64,000 nt of DNA, taken from assembly GCA_017480485.1 (NCBI GenBank), contig JAFVAN010000015.1:1-64000 (forward strand), given 5' to 3'. This DNA is from Ruminococcus sp. GTDB taxonomy: Bacteria; Bacillota_A; Clostridia; Oscillospirales; Ruminococcaceae. Of the stretch, positions 15,719 through 23,859 are shown piece after piece (within the stretch, counting starts at the first letter, position 1; each line of letters starts with the position of its first letter). Position numbers and translations under genes: made by a program. Below the pieces are notes generated by a model that saw only the letters and a program-made list of their open reading frames with translations, did not search any database and had not been told where the DNA came from.

Positions 15719-17650
15719 TCATACCGTCTTAGAGCCATGCTCCACAAGGTTGATGAACTCGTTCTTGGGTATCGGCCGCGAGAAGTAATAGCCTTGGAGG
15801 TAATCGACGGAGAGCTGGGTGAGCAGCTCCAGCTGCTGCTGGGTCTCAACGCCCTCTACAAGTATCTCTCTCTTCATCTGTCTTATCATCCTTACGCTGT
15901 TTTCAAGGATGATCCTCCCAAGCTCGCTCTCCTCTGCGCTCCAGAGGATGCTCTTGTCTATCTTGATGACGTCGAAGTCAAGGGAGAAGATGGCCTTGAT
16001 GTTGGAGTAGCCCGTGCCGTAGTCGTCCATGGAGAAGCGGAAGCCCGCGTCCTTCAGCTGGGTAACTACCTCGTTCAGGCGGTCGTAATCGTTGGCGTCG
16101 ATGGATTCGGTGATCTCAAAGTTTATGCTGTGCTTGTCGATGCCGTACTCCTCGACAACCCGATTGATGCGGTCTATGAACCCGGGCTGCATACACTCGG
16201 TAACGGAGAGGTTCACGTTGATGCAGTCAAGGCCCGTGCGCTCGAGGATGCCTGTCTTTATGAAGGCGCAGACCTCGTGCAGCACATAGTCGTCGATGGT
16301 GGAGATGAGGCCGATCTGCTCGGCAATGGGGATGAACTCGTCGGGATAAACGTTACCAAGCTCGTTGTCGTGGAGCCTGATAAGTGCCTCGGCCCCGTGG
16401 ATGCGCTTGTCAACAAGGTAATAGGTGGGCTGGTAGTAGACCTCGAAGTAATGCTTCTCGAGGCCGCGGCTGATGGCGCCCTCCACAGCCAGCCTGCGCA
16501 TGAGATAATCCAGATCGGAGCCCATGAGCACCTTCTTTTCAATGCCCGGAGGCACAGGGCTGTCCGCCATATAGAACACGTCGTTGACGCTCTTTATCCT
16601 GTCGGGGGCGTCGGCAGTCATTACCACCGCGTTCAGCAGGATGTCAGTGTCTCCCAGCTTCCAGGTCTTTTCAAAGCGCTCGCTTATCTCGTGGGCGAAG
16701 ACCGCCGCCTGCTCCTCCACCTTGTCCGGCATAAGCAGGATATAGTTGAAGGGGCTGGTGCTGTACATCTCGTAGCCGGGCATTATACGCCTGAGCTCCT
16801 CGGAGATGGAGGCCGAGATCTTGTCAAGGTTCTCGGAGCCCGTAGCCCGCTGGATAAGGTCGCCGTTGGTTATCTTCAAGCAGACCACTGTGAAAACGCG
16901 GTCGTTTACCACAAGTCCGCCCGCGTCGGTGGAAAGGGCCTTGCGGTTGTAGATGCCTGTGTCGATGTCTATGCGGTCGTCCTCGGTCTCGATGGCGATC
17001 ATAACGCCCGTAAGCGCCAAAGCCTCGGCAAAGATCTCGCTCTTGATGTCAATGTTTATAAACTGTATTGCAACGCCCACCAGCGCCAGCAGATAAAAAT
17101 ACACCAGCGCTATCCGCCGCTTGCCCGTGAGGGCCCGCCAGGAGAAGAAGAGCTTGTATACCGAATACAGCAGGTACACCGCCGCTGTAAGATAGATGAC
17201 CATCTCGGCCCAGCCGCGGGTGAAGTTGCGCTCGCCGTCAAAGTGGTACACCCAGCCCGTCAGCGGGTTCGTTATGACCAGCAGCTCCGAAACCAGGAAC
17301 AGAGAGGACATCTTGAAGGACTCCTGTCGTGTTCGGGTCTTGGCATTGGCGCCGCAGACGCACAGCACATAGACGGTGAACACGGGGCTCAGGGCGGTAT
17401 GCAGCACGAAGTAAAGGAACTCGGACAGCCGCAGCACAATAAAGACGGCCCCTGAGCTCTGCTTGAAGGGCTCGCACACCTCGCAGATGATCTCTGTCAC
17501 CGCATTGCTGGAAAGGATAAGCACGGTGGCGATATAGAGCTTGTTCTGTACCTTCTTGGTGCGCTTCTGCACAAAGGTGAAGAGCAGGCAGGTAAGGCAC
17601 ATTACGAGGCCCACTGTATACAGTGAAATATGAAACAGATCAATTCCCAT
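15719..17650 (-). CDS. membrane c-di-GMP phosphodiesterase (7TM, degenerate GGDEF, EAL)
   Basis: A 643-residue protein. Seven hydrophobic segments (about 1-220) resemble a 7TM sensory module. The GGDEF-like domain (about 230-380) keeps DTGIYNRKAL but has no GGDEF signature, so it is probably inactive or GTP-binding only. The EAL domain (about 390-640) has AEALIR, NVNLS, ITES, DDYGTGYS, KIDKS and EGVET, matching the metal and catalytic residues of active phosphodiesterases. Its likely role is to degrade c-di-GMP in response to a membrane signal. It stands alone with its own promoter. Confidence 0.93.
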   Translation of the reverse strand: MGIDLFHISLYTVGLVMCLTCLLFTFVQKRTKKVQNKLYIATVLILSSNAVTEIICEVCEPFKQSSGAVFIVLRLSEFLYFVLHTALSPVFTVYVLCVCGANAKTRTRQESFKMSSLFLVSELLVITNPLTGWVYHFDGERNFTRGWAEMVIYLTAAVYLLYSVYKLFFSWRALTGKRRIALVYFYLLALVGVAIQFINIDIKSEIFAEALALTGVMIAIETEDDRIDIDTGIYNRKALSTDAGGLVVNDRVFTVVCLKITNGDLIQRATGSENLDKISASISEELRRIMPGYEMYSTSPFNYILLMPDKVEEQAAVFAHEISERFEKTWKLGDTDILLNAVVMTADAPDRIKSVNDVFYMADSPVPPGIEKKVLMGSDLDYLMRRLAVEGAISRGLEKHYFEVYYQPTYYLVDKRIHGAEALIRLHDNELGNVYPDEFIPIAEQIGLISTIDDYVLHEVCAFIKTGILERTGLDCINVNLSVTECMQPGFIDRINRVVEEYGIDKHSINFEITESIDANDYDRLNEVVTQLKDAGFRFSMDDYGTGYSNIKAIFSLDFDVIKIDKSILWSAEESELGRIILENSVRMIRQMKREILVEGVETQQQLELLTQLSVDYLQGYYFSRPIPKNEFINLVEHGSKTV

Positions 17651-17748
17651 GCTTATCCCCCCCTTTCACGGGCGTGATATCATATATGCAAAAATATTAT
17701 CGTCAGCTTCGCGTGTTCATATTCATCCCATCATAATTTTACATTATA

Positions 17749-17776
17749 ATTATACCACATTTATCTTTTTTTGCAA
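17749..17776 (-). promoter_or_regulatory. promoter for the EAL gene
   Basis: Minus-strand TTGCAA, 16-bp spacer, TATAAT with TG in front. Confidence 0.6.
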
Positions 17777-17847
17777 GAGGGCTTTGTGAAATTCAGATAA
17801 AATCCCGGGAAAGTTTTTTGAAATTAGGTATAAAATGTAACAAAAGT

Positions 17848-18066
17848 GCTGACGGTGCACGGCCGAAGTCGCGTGAGCACTCGCAAGCTCGTTTACATCT
17901 CTGTGATTTTCGGGGCTCCCTCGCGAAACAGCCTTGATAAGGCACTGGCATAAAGCCCTCCTAACGGCTGCACTGCCGCCTCATTCGCAAGGGCGCCCAC
18001 CTCCCCTCCGGGGAGGCGCTGAGACTTTTTATGTACGCTCGACTGAAACCTTGGTGGGGGAATTAA
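17848..18066. repeat. family A copy followed by family C copy
   Basis: 17848-17930 is a family A element ('GTCGCGTGAGCACTCGCAAG'). 17934-18066 is a family C element, including the hairpin CCTCCCC/GGGGAGG and the end 'CCTTGGTGGGGGAATTAAA'. No coding potential was seen between 17651 and 18164. Confidence 0.7.
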
Positions 18067-18164
18067 AAAGGCATTTGGCGAGCAGGGGCATGGGGCGCCA
18101 GCCCCATTCAAAATCGGGGAATTAAAATATACTGAAAAAGTGTAGTTAAATTTTAAAAAACCTA

Positions 18165-18193
18165 TTGACAAGCACAATATGTTGTGCTATAAT
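18165..18193 (+). promoter_or_regulatory. consensus promoter with NrdR-type box in the spacer
   Basis: TTGACA (18165-18170), 17-bp spacer, TATAAT (18188-18193). Positions 18171-18188 form a perfect inverted repeat, AGCACAA-TATG-TTGTGCT, like NrdR boxes that control ribonucleotide reductase genes. Occupancy would block RNA polymerase. A second canonical box at helical spacing was not found. Confidence 0.8.
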
Positions 18194-18314
18194 AATAATC
18201 GAAGCACAACGGGTGCCCCAGGGTGCAGCGGCAGGAATACGGAAACGCCCCATTTTCCGCCCTCCGCGCACTGCCCGTGAAAAATATCACACTTGACGAA
18301 AGAGGTAAAGACTT
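18194..18314 (+). other. possible structured leader of the NrdD-like gene
   Basis: The 5' region can pair ACGGG (near 18207) with CCCGT (near 18275), enclosing a hairpin with arms CGGAAA and TTTCCG. It was compared by eye with the cobalamin riboswitch core and does not match. Confidence 0.3.
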
Positions 18315-18587
18315 ATGGTAAATGTAAATGTTAAAAACGGCGAGATGTCTCAGGAGGAGATAAACGCCTACATCCAGAGAGGACACGAGCTCTATCCCGG
18401 CAAGACCATCGAGGCCATCGACCTGACCGTTGACGGCGAGTTCGTTGACGTTGACTATCACTTCGCCGACGTTCCCTTCCAGAGGATCCGCAGGATCACC
18501 GGCTATCTCGTTGGCACCATCGACCGCTTCAACAACGCTAAGCGCGCCGAGGTAACAGACAGAGTTAAGCACAACATCTCCGCCTGA
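18315..18587 (+). CDS. small stand-alone protein like the C-terminal tail of anaerobic ribonucleotide reductase
   Basis: 90 residues. The C-terminal half, RRITGYLVGTIDRFNNAKR followed by AE..DRVKH, matches the end of NrdD, where the radical glycine lies in R-x-C-G-Y-L. Gly63 would be the equivalent, but the Cys before it is Thr. The N-terminal half (MSQEEINAYIQRGHELYPGK) is unrelated to the large catalytic barrel, which is absent. An NrdR-type operator overlaps the promoter. By analogy with YfiD and pyruvate formate-lyase it may be a spare or regulatory tail for NrdD; this is inference. The NrdD itself is not in the window. A GAGGT-like ribosome site precedes the ATG. Confidence 0.7.
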   Translation: MVNVNVKNGEMSQEEINAYIQRGHELYPGKTIEAIDLTVDGEFVDVDYHFADVPFQRIRRITGYLVGTIDRFNNAKRAEVTDRVKHNISA

Positions 18588-18608
18588 TCGAAAAAAAGCA
18601 ATAGAACT

Positions 18609-18638
18609 AAGCGGTGCTGGATAACAGCGCCGCTTTTT
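18609..18638 (+). terminator. terminator after the NrdD-like gene
   Basis: Hairpin arms AAGCGGTGCTG and CAGCGCCGCTT followed by a T run. Confidence 0.8.
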
Positions 18639-18747
18639 CGTATAATGTTTTTAGATGCAAAAAGCAAGAGCCGCCCCCCTGCGCGGCCATTTGTTATGCA
18701 ATACCTACAAAAATAGGTTACAAATTATGTACAAAATGCGGAAAAGC

Positions 18748-18776
18748 TTGATTTAACCGGAAAACTGTGATATAAT
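18748..18776 (+). promoter_or_regulatory. promoter for the sugar transferase
   Basis: TTGATT, 17-bp spacer, TATAAT, with TG in front of the -10. A partial family C repeat (18786-18842) lies in the leader. Confidence 0.7.
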
Positions 18777-18785
18777 AACCCATGT

Positions 18786-18842
18786 ACGGGGCGGCGCTGA
18801 GACTTATGTCAAGCGCACGAGTGAGACCTTGGTGGGGTAATT
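18786..18842. repeat. partial family C repeat in a leader
   Basis: Shares 'GCGCTGAGAC' and 'CCTTGGTGGGGTAATTAA' with the full family C copies, but lacks the central part. Confidence 0.6.
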
Positions 18843-18863
18843 AAACAGAAGGGAGGATGCGAG

Positions 18864-20270
18864 TTGAGCGGTAATAAGGAGCAGTTCAAAAGAATACTGA
18901 TCTTTTTCACTTCGCTTATACTTATCGGAGCCTTTACGGCGATGTTCGGCTATGTGTGGTATAAGGAATATAACAGCGATATGCTCGACCCCTTCTGGCA
19001 GAGGGGAAATATCCTCCTGATAATCATATATGTTTTCATCTACACCCTGACGGCCCGCAGCATGAGCGGCTTCAAGGTGACCTACCAAAAGCCCCTGACC
19101 CTCTTCGGGTCCCAGATGCTGGGCGTGGTCAGCACCAATGTTGTGATCTTCATTATCATAAGCCTTATCGGCCGTGGCCGACTCAGCCCAAGGCCTATGA
19201 TCCTGCTGACCGCCGCCGAGACCGCCGCCGCCCTTGTCTGGAGCTTTGCTACCACCCTGTTTTTCAAGAAGATCTATCCCCCAAGGCGGATGATAATAGT
19301 CTACGGCAACAAGAACTCCACCGCCCTCATCGAGAAAATGAGCATGAGGCAGGACAAGTACCACATCTGCGCCTCTGTCAGCTGTGACGAGGACATCGAG
19401 CGCATCAAGGAGCAGATACTCCGCTATGAGGCCGTGATAATCTCCGATGTGCCCAGCGTGATGCGCAACAAGCTGCTCAAATTCACCTTGGACAAGTCTA
19501 TACGAGTTTATATCACGCCCAAGCTCTCTGATATAATCATCCGCGGCAGCGAGGACTTCAACCTCTTTGACACTCCCCTGCTGCTGAACCGCAACGAGGG
19601 CCTTTCCTTTGAGCAGCGGTTCATCAAGCGCAGCTTTGACCTTGTGATGGGTATCGTGGCGCTGGCGGTGCTGTTCCCCTTTATGTTCATCGCGGGGCTC
19701 TGCATCAAGCTCTATGACCGAGGGCCAGTGTTCTACAGGCAGGAGCGCCTTACCATCGGCGGCAGGAGCTTTCACGTTTTCAAGTTCCGAAGCATGGTGG
19801 TGGACGCCGAAAAGCACGGCGCCCGGCTGGCGGGCAAGGACGACGACCGCATAACCCCCATAGGCAAGGTGCTGCGGCGCATACGCTTTGACGAGCTGCC
19901 CCAGCTTCTGAATATCATAAAGGGCGATATGTCCTTTGTTGGCCCAAGGCCCGAGCGCCCCGAGTTCTGCCGAAGGTACGAAAAGACCATGCCCGAGTTC
20001 CGCTACAGGCTGAAGGTCAAGGCGGGCCTTACAGGCTACGCTCAGGTGATGGGCAAGTACAACACCACCCCCTACGACAAGCTGAAGCTGGACCTGATGT
20101 ATATCGAGAACCAGTCCTTCGTGCTTGATATGAAGATAATCCTTATGACCATCAAGACCGTCTTTGTGCCCGACGCCACCGAGGGCATCACGGGCGATCA
20201 GGTAGAGACACAGCGGGAGCTGCACCCCCAGCGCGACGAGCGCGAGCTTGACAAGATACTAAAGGAGTAA
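18864..20270 (+). CDS. undecaprenyl-phosphate sugar phosphotransferase (WcaJ/WbaP type)
   Basis: A 468-residue polyprenyl-phosphate hexose-1-phosphate transferase that starts surface polysaccharide repeat units on undecaprenyl phosphate. Four N-terminal membrane helices (about 10-140) are followed by a degenerate nucleotide-binding region. The C-terminal catalytic domain (about 250-440) has KRSFDLVMGIVAL, DRGPVFYRQER, FKFRSM, RRIRFDELPQLLNI and GPRPERPEF. TTG at 18864 is the start: GGGAGG is seven bases upstream, and the nearby ATG at 18856 hits a stop after five codons. No other polysaccharide-cluster genes are adjacent. Confidence 0.93.
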   Translation: MSGNKEQFKRILIFFTSLILIGAFTAMFGYVWYKEYNSDMLDPFWQRGNILLIIIYVFIYTLTARSMSGFKVTYQKPLTLFGSQMLGVVSTNVVIFIIISLIGRGRLSPRPMILLTAAETAAALVWSFATTLFFKKIYPPRRMIIVYGNKNSTALIEKMSMRQDKYHICASVSCDEDIERIKEQILRYEAVIISDVPSVMRNKLLKFTLDKSIRVYITPKLSDIIIRGSEDFNLFDTPLLLNRNEGLSFEQRFIKRSFDLVMGIVALAVLFPFMFIAGLCIKLYDRGPVFYRQERLTIGGRSFHVFKFRSMVVDAEKHGARLAGKDDDRITPIGKVLRRIRFDELPQLLNIIKGDMSFVGPRPERPEFCRRYEKTMPEFRYRLKVKAGLTGYAQVMGKYNTTPYDKLKLDLMYIENQSFVLDMKIILMTIKTVFVPDATEGITGDQVETQRELHPQRDERELDKILKE

Positions 20271-20323
20271 ACAAGGGCAGCCGTGGAGCTGTCCTTTTGC
20301 TTGGGGTTGATACATATTGTCCC

Positions 20324-20352
20324 TTGAAAACACCCTCCTGCTGCGATATAAT
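20324..20352 (+). promoter_or_regulatory. promoter for the Xre/sigma-4 operon
   Basis: TTGAAA, 17-bp spacer, TATAAT. Confidence 0.75.
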
Positions 20353-20364
20353 TAAATCGCAGCA
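20339..20364 (+). promoter_or_regulatory. operator-like inverted repeat on the -10
   Basis: Perfect 9-base arms TGCTGCGAT and ATCGCAGCA, 8 bases apart, cover the -10 and the likely start point. The adjacent gene encodes a helix-turn-helix protein, so autorepression is the simplest reading. Confidence 0.6.
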
Positions 20365-20378
20365 AAGGAGTGATGAGC

Positions 20379-20825
20379 ATGAAGACCGGTCAGATCATCG
20401 CGCAGCTGCGGACACAGGCAGGCCTGACACAGCAGCTGCTGGCGGAAAAGCTCTATGTCTCCCGAGACCTTGTCTCCAAGTGGGAGACGGGCAGGAGGCT
20501 CCCGAACTACGACACAGTGCAGCGGCTGGCGGAGATCTTCGGCGTCGGGCCCGAGGTGCTTGTCAAAAGAAACGAACTGCTGCTGCGGGATCTGGCGGAG
20601 TGCATTCCAAAAGGGATGACCGCCGAACAGCTCAGGGCCCTTCTTCCGACCTTTCTGGACAGCCTGAAGGAGCGGGACAGGAGCGTTTTTATCAGGCGCT
20701 ACTACCTACTTGAGGAGCCCGCCGAAACGGCAGAAGCCTTTCATTACAGCACAGCCTATGTCCGCACAATACTGATGAGGACACGAAAACGCCTTAAAAA
20801 GCATTTGAAGGAGGCTATGCTATGA
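20379..20825 (+). CDS. Xre helix-turn-helix fused to a sigma-70 region 4-like domain
   Basis: 148 residues. Residues 1-60 are a Cro/C1-type DNA-binding domain (IIAQLRTQAGLTQQLLAEKL, SRDLVSKWETGRRLPNYDTV). Residues 75-145 resemble sigma region 4 (SLKERDRSVFIRRYYLLEEP, AEAFHYSTAYVRTILMRTRK). There is no region 2. ATG at 20379 gives AAGGAG an 8-base spacing; the GTG and ATG just upstream sit too close. The stop overlaps the next start by four bases (ATGA), as expected for a regulator and its membrane partner. Confidence 0.85.
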   Translation: MKTGQIIAQLRTQAGLTQQLLAEKLYVSRDLVSKWETGRRLPNYDTVQRLAEIFGVGPEVLVKRNELLLRDLAECIPKGMTAEQLRALLPTFLDSLKERDRSVFIRRYYLLEEPAETAEAFHYSTAYVRTILMRTRKRLKKHLKEAML

Positions 20826-21838
20826 ACAAGATCATCATGATGTACGACGCCCTTGCGGGCATCGACGAGAGCTATATCCTTGCGGCCCTGAAATATCCCG
20901 AGGCCGCGGCAAAAAGAAAACGCCGCCTTGGCCTTGGCCTTGCGGCGGCCTGCGCGGGGGCGGCGGTGGCTGTCTTCCCCTTAGTCAACGACAGAAAGGC
21001 TGCAAAGCCCGAGGCCCGCCCTGAATCCACCGGGACTGCCACGGCCTATATTAGAGAGCGCGCAGAGAGCACGCCCGATGTCCCACCCGCGGCTGCGCCC
21101 GGCTGGGCCTATGTGCGGTTCGAGAGCACCCTTATAAAGGAGGGCGACGCCTACTCCGAGGAGCAGCTGCCCGAGGTGACGCTGATCTATGAGGATAGAT
21201 ATTACCGCCAGCTGGCCACGGAAAGAGCGGCAGAGCTGGGTATCGGAGAGTCGCTGCCGGAGGAGGCCTTCGGCGCACCCATAGGCACCGTCACAGAAAT
21301 AGACACGGGCTCCACCGACCTGCCGCTGGCCTCTCAGGAGCCCACCCTTGCGGGAGCGGAGGTCTTTCTCTACGCCCCCGCCGACTGCCCCGCCATGGTG
21401 ATAGTAAGGCAGGGCGGGGCCTGCGGCATATTTGAATACACCGAGCTCCGGGGCTCATTCCGAGAGAGCTTCGCCTTCTTCGGCGCCAGCGGCCCCGAGG
21501 ATATCGAAAGCGTTTCCTACACTGTTTCGGACGAGGAGGAGGGCCGCCTGACGGATCCCGAGAGCCTGGGGCAGCTCTGGCAGCTGCTTTGCTCCCTCGA
21601 GCCCGAGCCGGAGCCCGCAGACCCCCGAGCCCCCACCCCTCAGTGGTACATCGACGCTTGGGAGGCCTACAGGGCCGCACCCACCGCCCCCCGGGAGGAC
21701 ATCCTGCTGACCTTCAATTTCAAAAACGGCACCCGCTTGGCCGAGGTGCTTTATCAGCCCTACATCGGCGACGGCTGCGTCAGCGGTATGCAGGAGCTGA
21801 CGCCGGAGCAGAACTCCGCCCTTCGGGGGCTGTTCTGA
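20822..21838 (+). CDS. single-pass membrane protein, anti-sigma-like partner
   Basis: 338 residues. A short cytoplasmic part with MYDALAGIDESYILAALKY, of the kind that opens clostridial anti-sigma proteins, ends in KRKRR. One membrane helix (about 36-55) follows, then a Pro/Ala-rich spacer and an extracytoplasmic domain (about 95-338) with no recognisable fold. It overlaps the upstream regulator gene and is probably translated with it. The role of binding the sigma-4 part and sensing outside is inferred from gene order and topology. The DD-carboxypeptidase follows after 48 bp. Confidence 0.7.
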   Translation: MNKIIMMYDALAGIDESYILAALKYPEAAAKRKRRLGLGLAAACAGAAVAVFPLVNDRKAAKPEARPESTGTATAYIRERAESTPDVPPAAAPGWAYVRFESTLIKEGDAYSEEQLPEVTLIYEDRYYRQLATERAAELGIGESLPEEAFGAPIGTVTEIDTGSTDLPLASQEPTLAGAEVFLYAPADCPAMVIVRQGGACGIFEYTELRGSFRESFAFFGASGPEDIESVSYTVSDEEEGRLTDPESLGQLWQLLCSLEPEPEPADPRAPTPQWYIDAWEAYRAAPTAPREDILLTFNFKNGTRLAEVLYQPYIGDGCVSGMQELTPEQNSALRGLF

Positions 21839-21886
21839 GGGCAAAATATAAACTCGCAGATCCTGCGATATGAGGTGATAGACAAA

Positions 21887-22906
21887 ATGAAAAGAAAGCT
21901 GACGGCCATAGCGGCCTGCCTTTGCCTGCTGTGCTCCTGCGGCAGCGGTGAGGCAAGCTCGGCTGCGGAAGGGCGCAAGTCTGCCGAGGCAGCGGGAGCT
22001 GTGACCGGGACGATGGTCCCTGAGACCTCCCCCGAGGACACTGACGCGCCAACAGAGACAACAACAACGACCACCACCACCACGACTACCACGACCACCC
22101 AGCGCCCCGAGGACCCGCCTCCCGAGACGGCCTGCAACGCGGCAGCCCTCTATTGTGTAGAGGATAATGAGCTGCTCTTCGGCTACGGGCTGGAGGAGCG
22201 GGTGGCCCCTGCAAGCCTTACAAAGCTGCTGACCGCCTCCACTGCCCTGCACTACCTTGGCCCCGACTACGTCGTCACCGTGGGCAGCGAGCAGGAGCTT
22301 CTGAACCCCGAATCCAGCCTCTGCTGGATAAAGCAGGGCCAGAGCCTGACCCTTTACGACCTGCTCTGCGGGATGCTGATGTCCTCCGGGAACGATGCGG
22401 CCTACGCCGCCGCAAAGAACACCGCCATCTCTGTCAGCGGGGACGAGGAGATGTCCGATCGGGAGGCCATAGAATACTTCTGCGGGCTTATGAACGAGGA
22501 AGCGCAGCGCATCGGCATGGCGGACAGCCACTTCACCACCCCCGATGGCTGGGACAGCTTTGACCAGTACACCACCGCCGCCGACCTGCTGACCCTTGCG
22601 AAGTTCGCCCTGACAATTCCCGAGCTTCGGGAGATCACGGCCAGGCACGACTACTCCACGGTCTTCGAGAGCGGCGAGTACGCCTACTGGATAAACACCA
22701 ACAAGCTGCTGGACCCCGAGGCGGTCTACTACATAGATGAGGCAGTGGGCCTGAAAACAGGCACCACTGCGGACGCAGGAGCAAATCTTATCGCGGCCTT
22801 CGAACACGAGGGCAAGACCTACATCTCCGTTGTTCTCGGCTGCGAGGACGACGACGACCGCTACTCCCTGACCATGGAGCTGGCGGAGAGCGTGGGGATA
22901 TATTAG
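21887..22906 (+). CDS. D-alanyl-D-alanine carboxypeptidase (peptidase S11), lipoprotein
   Basis: Trims the terminal D-Ala of peptidoglycan stem peptides outside the membrane. Lipobox LLCSC near residue 19 anchors it. An uninterrupted threonine stalk (about 60-75) leads to the S11 domain with PASLTK (SxxK), SSGND (SxN) and LKTGTT (KTG). There is no C-terminal amphipathic anchor, as expected for a lipoprotein. ATG at 21887 is preferred over the GTG at 21875, which overlaps the weak Shine-Dalgarno GAGGTG. It is likely the third gene of the Xre/anti-sigma operon. Confidence 0.93.
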   Translation: MKRKLTAIAACLCLLCSCGSGEASSAAEGRKSAEAAGAVTGTMVPETSPEDTDAPTETTTTTTTTTTTTTTQRPEDPPPETACNAAALYCVEDNELLFGYGLEERVAPASLTKLLTASTALHYLGPDYVVTVGSEQELLNPESSLCWIKQGQSLTLYDLLCGMLMSSGNDAAYAAAKNTAISVSGDEEMSDREAIEYFCGLMNEEAQRIGMADSHFTTPDGWDSFDQYTTAADLLTLAKFALTIPELREITARHDYSTVFESGEYAYWINTNKLLDPEAVYYIDEAVGLKTGTTADAGANLIAAFEHEGKTYISVVLGCEDDDDRYSLTMELAESVGIY

Positions 22907-22959
22907 CGCGGCGGCGGTAAGGTTGGGCTGCATATCGGCACTTTGGTGTGCCGCCGCTA

Positions 22960-23070
22960 AGTGAATAGTGAAGAGTGAAAAGTGAATAGTGAATAGTAAA
23001 GGTGTCCGCTTTGCGGACGATTTTAAAACATCGCCATAGGCGATACCTTAACTATTCACTATTCACTTAG
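22960..23070. repeat. inverted-repeat element, family E
   Basis: Tandem GTGAATA units on the left are mirrored by TATTCAC units on the right, with GTCCGC/GCGGAC and CGCCATAGGCG hairpins between. Fragments of the unit occur at the sigK stop (36.56 kb) and at 26.10 kb. Confidence 0.7.
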
Positions 23071-23102
23071 CAGACGCCGTGGCTGAATATTCCTTTCTGC
23101 CT

Positions 23103-23789
23103 TTACTTATACTCCACCCTGCCGGTGGCCCGCTGGTCCAGGTGGCTTATGTCGCCGTAGCCGTGGAGGCGGAAGTTGACTTCACTGCCGAAGCGGTCGT
23201 CGGTGCAGAGGGTGGCGATGGCTGTGGGCTCTGCGCTGAAACCCTGGAGGGTCAGCACGGGCGACACCCCCAGCAGGTGGGCGATGAGCACGCAGGTGGC
23301 CCCGAAGTGGCAGAAGAAGGCAAGGGTCTCGCAGCAGTCCCCCTGCCTGCGGTAGATGCCGCCCTCGCGGACCAGTCCCCGCTCCGCCAGAAGTGCGTCA
23401 AGGCCACGGCGGGCGGCCTCGTAGCGCTCGGGGGCGCCCGTGCCAGCGATCAGCTCGCTTTCGGCAAAGCCCTCCCGGTCATAGAGCAGGCCATCCCTGG
23501 TCCAGAGCTTCGGGGTCATGTCCCAGACGCTGACCATTTTATCCGGCCCGCCGTCCCTGACGGCAACGTCAAACTCGTGGAGCCAGTCACAGACGGTCAG
23601 AGGCACGTCCCTGTCCCCGAGGGCGATATCCGCAGTCTCCCGGGCCCTGCCCATAGGGGATGTAAAGGCGGCGGCAACCTCCTCCTCTTTAAGGCGGGCC
23701 CCCAGCCTTTCGGCCTGTCTGCGGCCTAGGTCAGTGAGGCAGTCGTTTGCGTAGTCGGGCTCGCCGTGGCGAATAAGCAGCAGTTTCAT
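23103..23789 (-). CDS. histidine phosphatase family protein
   Basis: 228 residues with the phosphoglycerate-mutase-like catalytic motif LLLIRHGEPDY at the N-terminus, the second arginine segment SPMGRARETADIA and the second histidine in FCHFGATCVL. It probably acts on a small phosphorylated substrate in the cytoplasm; the substrate cannot be told. ATG at 23789 is chosen because GGAGGA lies seven bases upstream. It follows the TraX-like gene by 70 bp on the same strand. Confidence 0.88.
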   Translation of the reverse strand: MKLLLIRHGEPDYANDCLTDLGRRQAERLGARLKEEEVAAAFTSPMGRARETADIALGDRDVPLTVCDWLHEFDVAVRDGGPDKMVSVWDMTPKLWTRDGLLYDREGFAESELIAGTGAPERYEAARRGLDALLAERGLVREGGIYRRQGDCCETLAFFCHFGATCVLIAHLLGVSPVLTLQGFSAEPTAIATLCTDDRFGSEVNFRLHGYGDISHLDQRATGRVEYK

Positions 23790-23859
23790 CTTTCTCCTCC
23801 TGAATACCATAGCTGAAAGCACCCGCTTTCATTTTGCAAGCTGTTAGTCAGATCGGTTT

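Noticed and set aside
15737..17455. 572-codon ORF opposite the EAL gene
   Set aside because: The opposite frame has intact EAL motifs; this one is Val/Asp/Leu-rich antisense translation.
18194..18314. Cobalamin riboswitch
   Set aside because: Although CACTG-like bases occur, the conserved GGGAA and GCCACTG core order is missing.
18804..20225. 473-codon minus-strand ORF
   Set aside because: Antisense to the sugar transferase, which has clear catalytic motifs.
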